64,000 nt of DNA from Toxonevra muliebris (GCA_963691655.1 OY829326.1:99509340-99573339), one strand, 5' to 3'; shown: positions 1 through 13,332, numbered from the stretch's first letter. Made by a program: numbers and translations. Notes: a model not told the origin generated them from the letters alone.

Positions 1-2287
1 TTTTTTCTTTTTAATATTTTGTACTATATACTTTTCTCGTGAACCTTTTGTTATACATTTTTACAATTGCTTTTCACGTGCATATTCTGCCCACTTGCAG
101 GTATGTAAAAAAGTATGTGTGCTATTTTGTTTACTAAAGTGTTGTAGTATTGTATGTGTATAAAAAAAAAGAAGCTGAATCATACTTTTTTGTATAAGTA
201 TACCTACATGCGTCAGTACTTGCTACTATTATTGTTGTAGTAGTGGCTGCATTTTTCTGACCAACATTAAGTGCTGTACAAAAATGAAACCACCAACACC
301 ATACAAACAACCACGCCTTGCTTTCCTTCCACAGCAAAGTAGTTAAAATAATAATGGCTCTAGTGAGTATTATACTTCAAGGTATACGTATTTATTTATT
401 TTTTACATTTCTTTTTTTTTATGATCATGAAAAGCTTAATGCATTTTATAGTTTTCAAACATTTTCAGTGTTGAACTCATTTAAAAGTTAAATATCATTC
501 ATACGACCTGTGGTATCCACTCAAATTTAATGCTTTCACTTTGCACACTTAAAGTTCAAACTTAAAATCCGAATTAATACTTAAAACGGAAGGAAAAAGT
601 TGAACATTGGAGAAAACTTAATTTTTGACTTTCACTAAGAATCTTTTTCTTAGAAACTAATTAATGCAGAATTCGTATACATACTTTTTTTTTTAAATTT
701 TTGAGTACTTTCACAGTCACGCATCACTTATCTTAAATATATGAAAAACTTTTCAGAAATACTTAATTCAAATGCTTTCATTTTCAACTGCATAGCTACA
801 ACGGATACTTGAATATTAAGACTACTAATTTCAGGTATTCCTAACTAAAATCTACACTCCCTTGCTGTATTTTGTTTATAAAAAATTTTCAGCTTCATTT
901 TTGCATTTCCTGTTAAAACAACTTAGTTTGCAATCCTCCTCCTTTCTCTAACCTGAAAAAAAGCGAAGAACTAAAGAAATTCAAAAACTTAAAACAAAAT
1001 CGCAAAAACGCATGTTGCATGATTTATGTATTCTCTCTTCCTCTCTCTCTCTCTCTCTCGTTCTCTCTCTCATGAGTTAAAAAACAAAATACAAAAATTC
1101 TCGAAATATTCGTAAAACTTTAATGTGAAAGTTTTTACTTTAGATACCATTAAACAAAAAAAAATCTAAACAAAAAATACTATAGAGAATATTTTTAACA
1201 GCAGTTGTAGCTACAGCTGGAGCGTTGTTGCAACTTATTCAATTTTTTTTTTTTTTTTTGCTGCTATTTTTTTCAAACAAAAAATCAAGGCGGAACAAAA
1301 TCATGAACTAGTTTTGCATTTAATTTGTGTTCATCAGCATTAAAACATAATCTTCCAGCTTGTTATGCACCAAACACTCAACTTCTTCAAAATAGTGAAA
1401 GCTGGGAGATGTTTCCTTTGCCAGCTAAGGTGTTGTTTATACCCAAACAACCAAAATTATTACCCAGTATAACGTAAAATGCATTGAGGCGTAGAATTTT
1501 TGCATTATTTGCAGTAGCACTAGCAACAGAAACTTTAATTAAAATTAGTTTTTTTATTTTTTTTTATATTAGGTTTTGCTAATGTTTGAAATATAAGTAG
1601 GATTGAAGAAATTTCAGTTATCTGCTTCTAAAAAGTTGAGGTTGGAAAATAGGTAGAAACTTATTTTTTTTTTATATATTTTTCTTTTGCACAGATTTAA
1701 AATATTTTAGGTACGAATAGTGTTCAACAAATATGTATGCTTCTATAATCTAGACAAAAAAATACTTTCCAAAAAATATTTTGCATCTCTTTTTAAAATT
1801 TACAAACTAAAATAAATAGTTAATTGCAAAATATTAGGAAGTAATGTAGATTTCTACAAAATAAGTAATATTACAATATTGTAAGACCACTGTGGTTTAT
1901 TAGCTAAATTAAGCAACTAAAATACACCACGGAGTTGAAGATTTTTACTGAAAAGGCCACAATATGCATTGAAGGGCTTTGGTTGGATATACAGTGCGTT
2001 GATCCCAAACAAAAGTTGGACAAAAATAGAAGAAGTTCTCAGATTTGAATGAAAATGAATAATGGTGCGCTGATTTCAAATTTTAAATTAGATTTTTAAT
2101 AATTTTTTAGTAGGCTTTACAGATTTTACAGGCAGAAAACTGTACACGTTGTAATTAAAAAAAAAAACAAATAAACATACAAATTTATATAAAAATATGT
2201 GTGTTTACCAATTTAAAAACATAGAGGCACTTAACCAGAGCCAATTGGCGCTTTACAAACTTCGGAACGGATAGAGGATATATTGGA
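1..2287. other. AT-rich non-coding DNA
   Basis: I see no coding region, RNA gene or bounded mobile element here. The stretch is strongly AT-rich with many A and T runs, a CT microsatellite near 1031-1071, and short open frames with no recognisable motif. A small frame on the minus strand at 134-337 is low-complexity and unlikely to be real. Confidence 0.6.
1031..1071. repeat. CT-rich microsatellite
   Basis: An almost uninterrupted pyrimidine run made mainly of CT dinucleotides, broken by single T and G interruptions. Seen directly; no function implied. Confidence 0.9.
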
Positions 2288-3176
2288 CCAAGGCCGTATT
2301 TAGGAGGGGCGGAGGGGCGGGCGGGGGGTGTCAGAACCCCCAACTGTGGAAAATTCTTCTATTTTTTATATTAATTGTCAGTGGATGAAAAAAAAGTCAA
2401 AATAAAATCTATTGAACAGTTTTTAAATTTTTAAATATTTTTTACTTCCATCGGTTTCTTTCTAAAAAGTCAAAAATAAACTTGAAATCTTAGTTACACT
2501 ATGCGACCAGATCCGATTTTTTTTCTTTGATATGATGTTTGACTTTGGATACGAAAAGAGAAGGTGATGCTGAGCCATTCTGCATTTATAGTTTTTCTAG
2601 GTCAGTAACTGTTCTGGATTTACAGTTTCGGGTTTAGGGCTCATTTGAAAGGACGTGATTCAGCCTGTAATTTCTGGATTTCGAAGCTTGTAGCATGCCA
2701 GTGTTCAGCTCTCCAACTTTAAAAAATTGGCCAAAAATTCTATTTTAGGGTTTTCCATGCCATTTGTTTTAAAAGTGGCGTGATGGGAAATTTTTGAACT
2801 CAGATTCGTGTTCAGTATAAAAAATTCATTCACAAACACTAGGAACCATTTTATTCGCAAAGCCCATGTAAGGCAGTAGTAGTGGATCAGCTATAAAGTT
2901 TTAGGAAACAATCTTAAAATGTAATTAACCCATTATTGCTCAGAGCACCCCGACTCGGAAGACCTCTTTCAATGCAGTAACTACACGAATTTCGGGAATA
3001 TAAGCCAACCTCGTCCGGATTCCTTATCATGGCCCAAATTCCCTCTAATAATCATTTGAAAAATATGAGCCCCTGACTATTTTTAGTATTTTTGGGTAAT
3101 TGTTTTGAAGTCGGGCTCATCATCAGTAATGGCAAGTCAATGTCAATTTTCTTCGAATGAAAACCCCACCGTATAT
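2288..3176 (-). mobile_element. Non-autonomous DNA transposon, GGCCGTA family, copy 1
   Basis: This copy lies in reverse orientation to two others at 33098-34024 and 62509-63568. The shared end reads CCAAGGCCGTAT, followed by G-runs. Shared internal blocks include the stretch around 2540-2640 and the one around 2930-3130. The distal end stops near the block beside the sequence TTTTCATTCGAAG (reverse strand). Relative to copy 3 it carries an internal deletion near the distal end. No transposase reading frame is present. The superfamily is not certain from ends alone; a hAT-like origin is possible, but no clear target duplication was found for this copy. Confidence 0.65.
2306..2328 (+). other. 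G-quadruplex-capable G-run cluster
   Basis: Four runs of three or more G (2306-2309, 2314-2317, 2319-2321, 2323-2328) are separated by short loops, inside the G-rich end of the transposon copy. It is striking in an otherwise AT-rich region. The family consensus is G-rich here, so this is probably an element feature. Confidence 0.6.
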
Positions 3177-3886
3177 TGTATGAAAAACAACTAAGGTTTA
3201 TTTTGCAATGCAAAATATACTTTTAGTTTAGAAAATACTTTTAAAAAACTTTTCACTATGTTTAAAAGGTGAAAATTTAAAACATTTTTGGTATTTGGGT
3301 TTATTTTTACTAAAGTCAAGTATACAGATTTTATTGTTCAGTGGCCTTTAGTAAAATTTCAAAGGCAACACATTTTTTGAACTTAGTAACCCTCTATCAA
3401 CCCTCGTAATGGGTCAAAAAGGAAACTTTTCGAAAAAGGCAAAAAATACCCATAATGGTGTCAAAGTGCCAAAGGGCCAAAGGGTTAATATGAAGGAAGA
3501 AAATATTCTACGGAGAATTCTACTATAAGTTGCTGAACATACAAACAAGCTCTGATGCAAAACTAACAAGTTATCTTATGGTTTATTATACTTAATCTGT
3601 TAGAAATGGGCAAACTTTGCGCCTACGTAAAAAAAAAATTAGACGTATATTTTTAAAGCTCCAAGACTCTTATATTTTTTTTTCTCGAGTTCTATCAGCA
3701 TCCGCTTTCAGAACCTTGGTTTTTTTTTCGTTTCTTGAACAAAAAACAAATCAACACTATCACAATTTTTTTAACACCCGCAGAAAATAATTCAAAAATC
3801 ATCAACCTTTTGTACACAATAGTAACCAAATTATTTATTGTACATTATATTGCACATTAGAGTTGCGTGAATTTGTGCACTATAAT

Positions 3887-4896
3887 CAGGGATGCCAACT
3901 CATATCTTCTGTCTCCCCGATAGCGCTCAAGAAATTCCCCGATTTTCGATCAAATTCCCCGCACCGGTACAATTTTATATTACAACAGCGCGATACGCAC
4001 TTTTCAAAATAAAATACCTTTATGGCTTAAAATTGATCCCGGTGGCTATTATTTTAAATGGGCCCTGCACTATATCTGTCCAAAATTTAACCCTTTTTTT
4101 AAAGGACTAGTAGGTTAATAGAAATGTTCTTTCTGACTTCGGAATTCTTTTGTCACATAGGCTCATACTTCCACAAAGATTAGTCTCATTGAGTAATAGT
4201 TACCACACCAAATTCGAACGAAATGGGGTGTTTCGAGTTACTGGACGTTGATTTTGATAGATAAACAAGCCTCAGCCTACTTTTGAACATAAAAGTTCTC
4301 AAAAGAAGAGGCATGGACTTTCTTTTGGCTCAAATAAAAAATGTCAAAAAACGGGTTCAAAGTTTTGACTACTGGTTTTTAACATTTAAAATATACTTCA
4401 TCTTCTTTATGATGGCTGACCGTAGTTTGTAAGTTTACAGATTAGTCAGCAAGGATTAAGAGTTATTAATCAGGAGGTGCTGGACCAAGGCATAGCTAAG
4501 CCTTTCTGAATGGCCGAAAGGGAACGTGACAGTTTTGCCTGACTAACACTCGGCGTTATAATCGTCTACGAAAGCACTCTGAGTTTCTTTCTGAAATTTT
4601 TACAAAATTCTTTTGAAATGAAAGACTTTCAAATTACACACTTTTCTAAAAATCGATTTCTTCAGACCAAGGGCCCACTTAAAAAAAGATGAAGATTTTA
4701 AGACTTAAAATATGAAATATTTCAAAAGTTAAACGATTTCCATTACATAAAATTTGACAAAAAATACTCTACTGACTTTAATAACTAGAAGCTGAACGGT
4801 TTCGAATTCCCCGCAAAAAACAGCTCATTCCCCGATTCCCCGTACTATGTAAAATTACCCGCAAATAGGGGAATTCTCCGCATGTTGGCATCGCCG
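3887..4896. mobile_element. hAT-like non-autonomous transposon (1010 bp)
   Basis: The ends read CAGGGATGCCAAC on the left and, inverted, CGGCGATGCCAAC on the right. They are bounded by an exact 8 bp direct repeat ACTATAAT at 3879-3886 and 4897-4904. An 8 bp duplication with CAGGG-type ends is characteristic of the hAT superfamily. Just inside each end the motif TTCCCCG or its close variant recurs at least three times (about 3911-3962 and 4805-4845), like the subterminal repeats that hAT transposases bind. No transposase frame survives; a 72-residue frame at 3892-4110 is just the terminal sequence read through. It is most likely a MITE-class deletion derivative. Confidence 0.85.
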
Positions 4897-4916
4897 ACTA
4901 TAATGTACAATTTTTT

Positions 4917-4978
4917 AAGCATGTAAAACAATTTTTAAGCATGTAAAACAATTTTTTTAAGCATGTAAAACAATCTTT
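4917..4978. repeat. 20 bp tandem repeat, three copies
   Basis: The unit AAGCATGTAAAACAATTTTT is repeated three times with a 2 bp T insertion between copies 2 and 3. It begins a few bases beyond the hAT-like element's right target duplication, so it is flanking DNA and not part of that element. Confidence 0.85.
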
Positions 4979-7189
4979 TTTTTAACCACTTTTTTTTAAG
5001 TTAATAATTTTGTATTATGAAATGGAGTTTTAACTTTTGTTTTAAACTATTTTAATTAAAAAAAAAGTTTACATACTTGCTCAAAATTTTAATCTTTGTA
5101 AATTCACACAAATGTAATTTGGACTGTTTTTCAAAATCAAATAAAAAAAAACTGTACTCCCGTTTTTGCTCAAACTTAAATTATAAAGGGTTTTTCCATG
5201 ATTAATTTAAAAAATAATTTTTTATTTTTAAAATTCCCGATAGGTTTGAAAAGAGAATTAGTTAAATATGAACATTTTTGTGTACAATATATTAGCCAAA
5301 AACAACGAAAGGTTTAACTGCATTTATTTATTATTTAAATAACTTTTTGTTTCAAAAAACATAAGCATTTTCTATGATTTCGGATTAAATTCCTCCCTTT
5401 TTTTCTCCTTTTTTATTTCAAGTGATTTCGCTTTTCCCCTTTCGAAAAAAAGTTACTATCTGAAATATGTTCCTTTTTAAGTCCATTTATCTAAATTAGA
5501 AATACATTTCTCTTTCCTATTTTCAAATTAAAATTTTTTTCATCTTTAAATGAAAATTTTCCATTGCAATTACTTTAATAAATATATATTTTAAATACAA
5601 TTTGTTTGTCATTTCCTTTAATTGTGTTCCTAGTACAACATTTAAAATAATATGTAAGCCAATTCAAAGAAAAGACACAAAACTGTCTGTCTGTCTGTCA
5701 TTTGTAACTAAATTTAAAAAAAAAAAATTACATACAAATTTTTTAATAGGAATATGTTACTTGTTTAGTTCTTAACAAGTTACTTCTCTTCTTGCGTCTA
5801 CTTTTTTAACTTTGTATATTTATGTAGTACATACAAAAATGTGTGTATTTTTTTGGTATTTTCTTCCTACATTTTCTGTTTTCTTTTCTATTTTTCCTCA
5901 ACTGTAAATAAGAGTCATAGTTTTGTGTACATCTAAAATCTGAAATTTTTTGAAGTTGCTGGATTTAAAATTTTAGTCACTAACAAAAACATTTCTCTTT
6001 CTCCGCCAAGAAAAGAAAGTAGAAAGTAAAAAAGGGGGAAGGGGCGTTGGGAGTAGAACTGTATCTAAATGTAACTGTGTACGAATATAGTTCATAAGCT
6101 TTACACAAGTTTATTTGTATAGAGTTAACATAATTATCTTTTAGAATTTTGAGATTTAGTAAGATATGTGCAAAAGTATTTCCATTGTGATTGCATAAAT
6201 TTCTAAGTTTTTTTTTTTTTTAATTTTATATGAGATTACAATGAAATTGCTATTTATATATGGGGCATTATTCCTGAAAAACCCCAAATTATTTCGATAT
6301 GTTCTTGGATCGGTTTCATACTTTCTAAACTTATTTCCCTTTATGACTGTAATTTAACCTGCAAGTATTACATTTTTAACCCCACCCCTTTCTTAGTTAT
6401 AAAGGATTAAAAAGGGTTAAATTTTCCATTCTGTCGACAATACAACTAGATTCAAAAGCTCATAACTTTTTTTCTATTCAACCAAATCAAACGCTCAAAC
6501 TTGATTCTGAAAGAGTTTTTCATGTCCTTTAATAATATTACAAGCTCATTATAAATATTTTTAATTTATATAAAGAAACTCGTAAATCAAAATTTTATTT
6601 AACTTTTTGAATAAATCCGAAACTTTTTTTTTTAATTTATTTTTAAAAGAAAGAAATGGCAAACCCTGTAAGCTTGAAGATACAAGACTTTATTGAACGC
6701 AAGACGCACACTTCGCGTCACGGCAAATCTTTTTTCTACGAGTTTGTAGTCCAGTCGGTAGAGTAAAAATGCACTAAAAGTAAAAAAAAAATCTTATCGA
6801 GATTTTTCTTCAATAATTGTTAGTGGAGATATAATAGATGGAAAAAATACAAAAACCTCCCTTTGGTGAAAAAAGCTTTTTTTACTTAAAAAAAATTGCC
6901 AACATTTGGCTAATTTTAATATGCTGATAAAATTGCAAAATGTGAATTTTTTTATTTCTAACTTTAACAGGATTTTCAGAAGTAATGTCTTGAAATAAAA
7001 GATAATACATTTCTCTTAATTTTTGGACTAAAATATTAAAAAGTGTCAAATACGAGCAAATAGAAAAAATTATCTCAGTAAGGAAAGCGTAAAACCAAAA
7101 ACGTTGTGAATGACAAATATTCCTTTTTAAACAAAATATTTAAAACAAAAGCAAAAGAAACTTAAAATGGATGAATCCCTACCGACTAT
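4979..7189. other. AT-rich non-coding DNA
   Basis: No gene or bounded element is recognised. It contains a (CTGT)4 microsatellite at 5683-5698 and long A/T runs. The open frames are short and featureless. Confidence 0.55.
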
Positions 7190-8092
7190 CCCTAAAGATA
7201 CCGCTGGCTATAGCGTGATGTTGAATGCCCTTTAACGGTCTACTTTACTGATGGCTCAAAGACAGATGGAGGATTTGGTGCAGGAGTTTTTTGTAAAATG
7301 CAACAAATTCTAAGGTCATATATACTACCGGATTATTGTAGCGTATTCCAGTCCAACGTTTTTACCATCATGAAGGCAGCGAAACACATGAAAAACACAG
7401 ATTTCTAGCCAAGCTGCCTTGAAAACTATTGGATCTACTGTCGTAAAGTCAAAGGTAGTGCAAGTAATGTTTTGAGATGCATAAGACGCTGTAGGGTATG
7501 TTTACGTAGGGTTCCCCAACATATCAATATTGAAAGGAACGATATGGCGCACGAACTTGCCCTAGCAGGGTCATCAATGCTTGCCAGTGACACAATCGAC
7601 ACGCTACTACTACCGTTTTGTGTTACAGCAGGAACAATAGGAGAGTGGTTAACCGAATTCACAAACAGAGCTTTGTCGGCCAGGGGTGGTGGTTGCAGGA
7701 TTGTACGTACCCTGTGGCAACGATTAACCGGTGTCGGGTGCTATCATCGGTCACTGCGGGCGTAATGTTACGCAAATGGCTGCTATCGACCACCAATATA
7801 TGCAGAGACTGTGGAGACGAGGATGCTTCATTTTAGGAACAACGACTTCGAACTCTGGGAGCAAGGTTTCTTGACGGACTAACAGACATAGCTGATGCAC
7901 AGATGTCAGATATGCATAGCTTTCTCGTCAAGACTGGATTATTGCCAAAGGATCTAGTCTGGATCCGCAGGGAACCAAACAGGTAGGGAGGGTCACTCAA
8001 ATATAATTGTAGGGCAGCACAGTGGATCTAATAAGGCCTTCGAGTGGAAGTGCATAGCACACACCCCTTCTTTAATCTAACCTAACCTAAAG
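7190..8092 (+). pseudogene. Decayed RNase H-type LINE 3' end
   Basis: Reading forward with several frameshifts, the remnants of a retroelement RNase H domain can be followed. They start with FTDGSKTDGGFGAG at about 7237, then LPDYCSVFQ at about 7330, SQAALKTI at about 7410, and VPQHINIERNDMAHELA at about 7510. After this comes the C-terminal zinc-like region with CRDCGDEDASF near 7800-7836 and the tail DIADAQMSDMHSFL near 7890. It ends in CTAACCTAACCTAA at 8078-8092, the same kind of tail as the LINE at 57299-58865. The downstream RNase H places it in the I/LOA-like LINE groups. It is 5'-truncated and full of stops, and not functional. Confidence 0.75.
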
Positions 8093-8439
8093 AATTTAAA
8101 GTAATTTGAACCAGAAAAACATTCACAAAACCCTTAAGAACTGTTTTGACAATTACCTAATATTTGTCAAGTGTTTATCTTTGATATGTTAAAAAGTTTC
8201 AATAAAAGATTTCATTTATTATATTAAAAAAAAAAGTAGAGAAATCAGCAACACCCCTTGCCTGGATGGTACATTTTAGGTAAATCTCCGACATTATGAA
8301 GTTCTGATTTCAGATTTCCAATTAGCTTTCCAAAAAATATTCTTGTAGTAATTGGATATTATTTTTTCCACTTTTATTAAAGACTAGAAACAAAAACTAA
8401 TAAAAGAACAGACTACATCATTTCCAAAGTAATAGGAAA

Positions 8440-9443
8440 TACAAACTTCATAGCCGTCGTAACCAGAAGCCAAGAACGGAAAGATAATGTGGTTATTATC
8501 CGTAAAGATCTTCAAATTTATACTGACAGGTTCAAGGTGGATCTGTAAATTTTTCCAATGAATGAATAACCATGGAGTCTTACAAGCTCCCTGATTACTA
8601 TGGTATCTTTCAAACAGAATCTTGCAAAAACCAACTTGAATCTTGCAAAATCACCTTCTTTGTAGACACTCAAGCAATCGAAGCGCAAAAACACATGATT
8701 ATAAGATCAAAAGCAGTACTACAATGCTCTCAAGGAAATGGGCAACACCCATCAAGTTAAACATTTTAGAGTTCCCCAAGATAGTAATACTTAAAGCAGT
8801 GAAAAATCGCATTAACTGTCCAAAATGATAGCAGCTTTAGGTCCTAGAAATAATTTGGTATCGATAATAATATATAAAAAAGCTTTTCACTTCGCCGCTT
8901 AGATTCGACATAAAACTGCATGTTCCTTCGCCTATATCCCATTCGCTTATAAATAAAACTCAGGCAACATGAATAACGGTATCAGTACATGGTCTGATGA
9001 TTGTACAGATAACTGCCAGTGTTCTTTGTCAGCTCGGATTTCAATTGCCATAGCCTCAGTAATCTTTATTGGCCGAGCCAGACTTCAATTCTTTAGTCAA
9101 CTTTCGCGCGAGTTGCCAATACTACAAAAATTACCGATACTTCGGATTCCGTGTTACTAACTTTTATCTTGTTTCATTTCCTCGCCGAGGCTCCATCATA
9201 TTCTGCTTACCAGTTTCCGCTAAAGGAATAGATAAGTTCATTTGTAAGGAACCAGCGTCCATGAGTCTATCGCAACTCCGAACTCACTTCTATTTCCCTA
9301 ATTTAAAAGTTTAGAATATGCACTGTATTCTTAGGCTTACCAACACTATTCAAATTTGAACTATGATTGACCGTTGTCGCCAGTATCACAATCAACTTCT
9401 GCACTCTAGTCCATAGAGAGCCACTTAACCTAACCTAACCATC
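8440..9443 (+). pseudogene. Second decayed RNase H-type LINE remnant
   Basis: Forward-strand fragments match the RNase H order of the neighbouring remnant: IYTDRFKVD near 8520, YKLPDYYGIFQTE near 8580, VDTQAIEAQ near 8663 and a WVPGHS-like block read as VPQDSN near 8772. Each still aligns to TDGSK, FQAE, DSQA and WVPGH motifs. The region ends at TTAACCTAACCTAACC (about 9426-9443), a tail shared with the LINE at 57299-58865. Coding from about 8850 to 9340 is too eroded for me to follow, so joining it to the tail is inference. Confidence 0.55.
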
Positions 9444-9445
9444 GA

Positions 9446-12400
9446 TATTTAGAAGAAAAAAGTTAGCCTCTTATATTGTAGAAAAGTTGATTATTCAAAA
9501 CAACATACAATTACATATACATTCTTTTAATTCAGTTGATTCCACTAGAAATGAAATAAAAAAAAATGTGAGGAAGAAATTGAAAATTGTTTTGCAAAAT
9601 TATTTATTTAAAATCCTTTCACTATACGATCTTCGTTTTTTCTTTAGATAATTTGAACATTAAAGTATCACCTGAAAACAGTGACAATTAAGTATATGCA
9701 TACCGTTAGAGGTAACAAGCTCCTTGCAATTGAAACTACGTTAATTTTCACCCAAATTTTGTAAATAATAAAACATAATTCAAATTCATAACAACTTAAG
9801 CAAATATAAATTGAAAAATATTTTAACTTGAGCCACTTTCTTTTAAATTTTTATGTCTAACAAAAGAATTGATTATCCAAGTCTGCATTTTTTTTTTTCA
9901 AATATAAAAGAAAGGAAACTTATATTCTTCAAAATAAAAAAAAAAGACACACACATTCATTCTCTATTAGACTTTGACAACGCCAGTTTCTACTAATCCA
10001 ACAAAAGCCATTCACACATTTCGGCTTGGGCGATGTGCTGACCATTTTGTCACCTTCATTATTTAAATTTGCTTTGGCTTTAACCTGCCCCCTAGCGTGT
10101 TGTCAAATTGAAAGAGGGTGGCAGCAAAAAAAAAAAAAAAGAAAAAACACAAAAGACGCAATTGTTAAGCATTGAACAACAACAAAAATGAGAATGCTGA
10201 TTGTAGTGCAATCATTGGATGTTGTTGTTAATGTTGCTGCTATTATTACAGCTATTGCTACTTCTACTTTAGATGTTGCTGGTTTATTAGTACTTACTTA
10301 AAAGTTAATGGTCACAATCATTATGCGAAAATTGGTTGCATAATACCAAGAGTGGAGAGAGGGGGAGAAGATGAGGGTTTCTTGTGATGTTAAAGCGACA
10401 ATTTGTTTTTGATTTTTTTTTTTTTTGTCCAGATTTTCAAAACAGGGATTTCATTTTATTCGTTTGAATATACATATATACTTACATATTTTTCTTTTAT
10501 TTTTTTATGTAATCTTTTTGTTTTTTTTTTTTTTTGTTTTTTGTCTGCTCTACTTCTTCCTTTTACACAAGGGACAAATAAGCTACAAATGTTTCTTTTT
10601 CTTCTTATTTCTTGTGACTATGTGTAAGACGAATAAAATTTGGTAGGCATTAAAAAAAAAAAAAAAAAATAGTAAAAAGTTTTTTATTGTTATCCTCATT
10701 TTGTCAATTGGTTTTTGTTCCTTTTTTTATTCTTTGCATTTATTTTTCTTAGAACTGTTACTTTGTTTTGTATGTATTCCTGTTTTTAGTACTTTTAACC
10801 AATTTGCAAATCTCAAGGTAATCGAATATTTATGTTTAGGCTAAGCCTTGTTTGTCTTCCAAAGCTGCCAAAAAAAAAAAAGTTTAAGCAGCTCAATACT
10901 AAAACAAAAAACAAAAAAACATGTTTGTCCGCATAGTCAAAGCTCTCCGCTCGTAGATGATTACACATTTAAGGGTTCTTAACTTTGATGATGTTAGTTG
11001 GTAAATACTTTGAGTGTTTTCCTGGGAATATTTAAGGATTTCCGGTAGATTTGCTTGTGCATTGATTATATATTTTTTTATGTAAAAGTAAGAAGGTGCT
11101 TTAAGAATAAATGCTTGTGCATAAATCTAATAAAGTTTAACTCTTAGGAAAATTTTGTGTAGTATCTATTTTACTTTATTTATGTGTATAGATAAAAAAA
11201 AAATAAATGCTTGTCTCTCCAGAGCTTTCAAATACTTATGTGATTGACCTGCTTGCAAAATGCTATTCGGTTATCACAAATGTGATGTAGAATGGCCGTC
11301 ACTTTTCAAGAGCAGTGAAGTAGTGAATGAACGCGCGTGAAAATCTTTTGCACTTATTAATTATACGCTCTCAAGCTAAAAGTATTGAGTTTTCAAAATA
11401 TGATCGGTATCAGTATTCCGTAGCTTAGACACGATATTCAGTAATTCATTACTAAAAGAAGCAAACAAATTATTTGTCTGCAAGCACTCACATTAGAAAT
11501 GAAACTTTGTTGTTTATTTTAAAATTATTTAAAAAATATTTACAACACATTCTCTTGAAGTTTTTGCAGTCTTCTTCTCTCTATATTGTTGTTGCTTTTC
11601 CTCTGTTGATACTGTCTACACTTACCGGCACAAACACGACGTGGTATATTTATAACACATGAGAGGAAAGTTCAGCTATATGCAATCAAACGAAGGCATC
11701 AAGGTTGGCTACCCACTACAGCTACCCACTGAGATAAAATTGCGAGAAGTGACTCTCTGCTTGATTGTATGTAGCCAATCCTTATATGTTCTTGTTTTCT
11801 AAACACTAGCAATATCATAACTTCGTTTCGTATTACTTAGTTTTGTATGAGTATAATAAAAACTTGTTTCCGTTGCAAAATTTTAAATTCACAGCCCAGC
11901 TACAAAAGAAGTTCACACATTTCAAATAAAAAAATCAAAACTTCACAACGATTTTTGATAGTGTATTTTATTTATACGAGTGGTGCCCTCTGATGATTGT
12001 ATGTGAAATTCAACTGTAACTTAATATTTTAGATAAAAAATCATAAAAGTCGGTCGACTACTCTCCAATTCAATGATGCCGATTCTTGTGCTCGGCAGCG
12101 AAATGTTTTAAGCTAATCATCTTAGCAGCTCTGGAAAGTAAGGCCTTTATTTTTCTATTTGTATTGGAAATGCTTTCAATCTTTTGATGTGTTACGTGAA
12201 ACTGAACTATATTCAAAATTTCTCTTTGAGCAGGTGTGTCTTTCTAATAAAATGATGACGATTCGTACGATCAAGGGTGAAAAACTCTGATAATATTTTA
12301 AGGTTCTAAAACCAAAGGCTGTGATTGTTAAAGTTAATTGTTTAGTTAATTTTGTGACGATATTCACTAATTCAACATTAGATTAATAAAGAAAAACTTG

Positions 12401-12606
12401 GATGGGTGCAAGGCACACAAGATATTTGATGTGTTAACAGTTAAGCCAACTGGGCTGATGTGTTTTAGTTGCATTATTTTTCTTTTTCTCAATGTATCGG
12501 GCACGATATGCTCGCATATACGCAGCTGCAATTGCATCCTTTTTTCCCCGCTTTAAGTTTTTTTCCTGTCGATTGGAAATTTTATTAGATGTGAAAATAT
12601 TACATA
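9446..12606. other. AT-rich non-coding DNA
   Basis: No recognisable gene. There are long homopolymer runs (for example near 10125, 10410, 10520 and 10650), and short frames at 10403-10646 are translations of T-runs. The stretch 9990-10100 is less AT-biased than its surroundings and could be a conserved non-coding block, but nothing in the sequence identifies it. Confidence 0.5.
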
Positions 12607-12608
12607 AC

Positions 12609-12682
12609 GTCGCCAGAGAATTGATTTGGCGTATAGGTATATGAATTTGTACACACATACGCCAAATCAATTCTCTGGGGAC
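12609..12682. repeat. Perfect 22 bp inverted repeat (hairpin)
   Basis: The arms at 12613-12634 and 12657-12678 are exact reverse complements, with a 22-base spacer. The pairing extends outward to about 12609 and 12682 with one mismatch. It could be a tiny MITE or a hairpin RNA; no target duplication is evident. Confidence 0.85.
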
Positions 12683-12704
12683 GATAAGTGCTTTCCGCAT
12701 TTAA

Positions 12705-12903
12705 CCTTAGAAAGGCAACAGAAGTGACCAGCCACCCCACTACTTTTTAAGTGCAAAGAGATTGGCCTTAACTGCATTTAATAAAAATAAGAAACAATGT
12801 ATTTTTATTGAAGTAAATAAGTGATTTTATTATAAATAAGTTTGATTTTTTCGGTTTAACATATTTGCTATTTATATAGATAAAAAGTGTTGCCTTTCTA
12901 AGG
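12705..12903. mobile_element. piggyBac-like MITE (199 bp)
   Basis: A perfect 16 bp terminal inverted repeat, CCTTAGAAAGGCAACA, bounds the element. TTAA lies immediately outside both ends (12701-12704 and 12904-12907). TTAA duplication with CC-starting ends that resemble the canonical piggyBac terminus is diagnostic of that superfamily. There is no coding capacity; the interior is AT-rich. The perfect TIR suggests a fairly recent insertion. Confidence 0.9.
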
Positions 12904-13028
12904 TTAATGCACAAAGCAAGATTTTTATAATGCCGTGGTTTGCTATCATTATTACTACATTTTGTTTATACATTTATTGAAACCTAGATTTCTTATTACT
13001 CATCATTTTGTATTATTTTTATATTTTA

Positions 13029-13332
13029 AAAAATATTTAATTTTAATCCAATCTAACTAACCGAATGCAAAACCTATCAAAACGCCTATGTTTGCTACGG
13101 CGACTTCTCTGCTTGTATGGTATAGTCGATCTCCACACGTTTAACACCAACAAATAATTCTGCCACGAATAAATATGCCCACACATTTTGTTTTCGTATG
13201 TACATATATGTGTGAGTAAATTGATCGAAACATAAACAAGCAAACTCTGCTCTTATTTTAATTTCTCCCTCTCTTCTTCTCTTTGTTGTTTAGAGTAGCA
13301 CAGTCATGCCGCGCAGTAGTGTGAGCGAGAGG

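Noticed and set aside
2926..3490. TTAACCC ... GGGTTAA pair suggesting another piggyBac-like element
   Set aside because: The left TTAACCC is shared by another copy of the GGCCGTA family, so it is internal to that element, and the two ends are not convincingly inverted repeats.
10403..10646. Two forward frames that look like membrane proteins
   Set aside because: The hydrophobicity comes from translating T-runs; there is no conserved feature and the two frames overlap.
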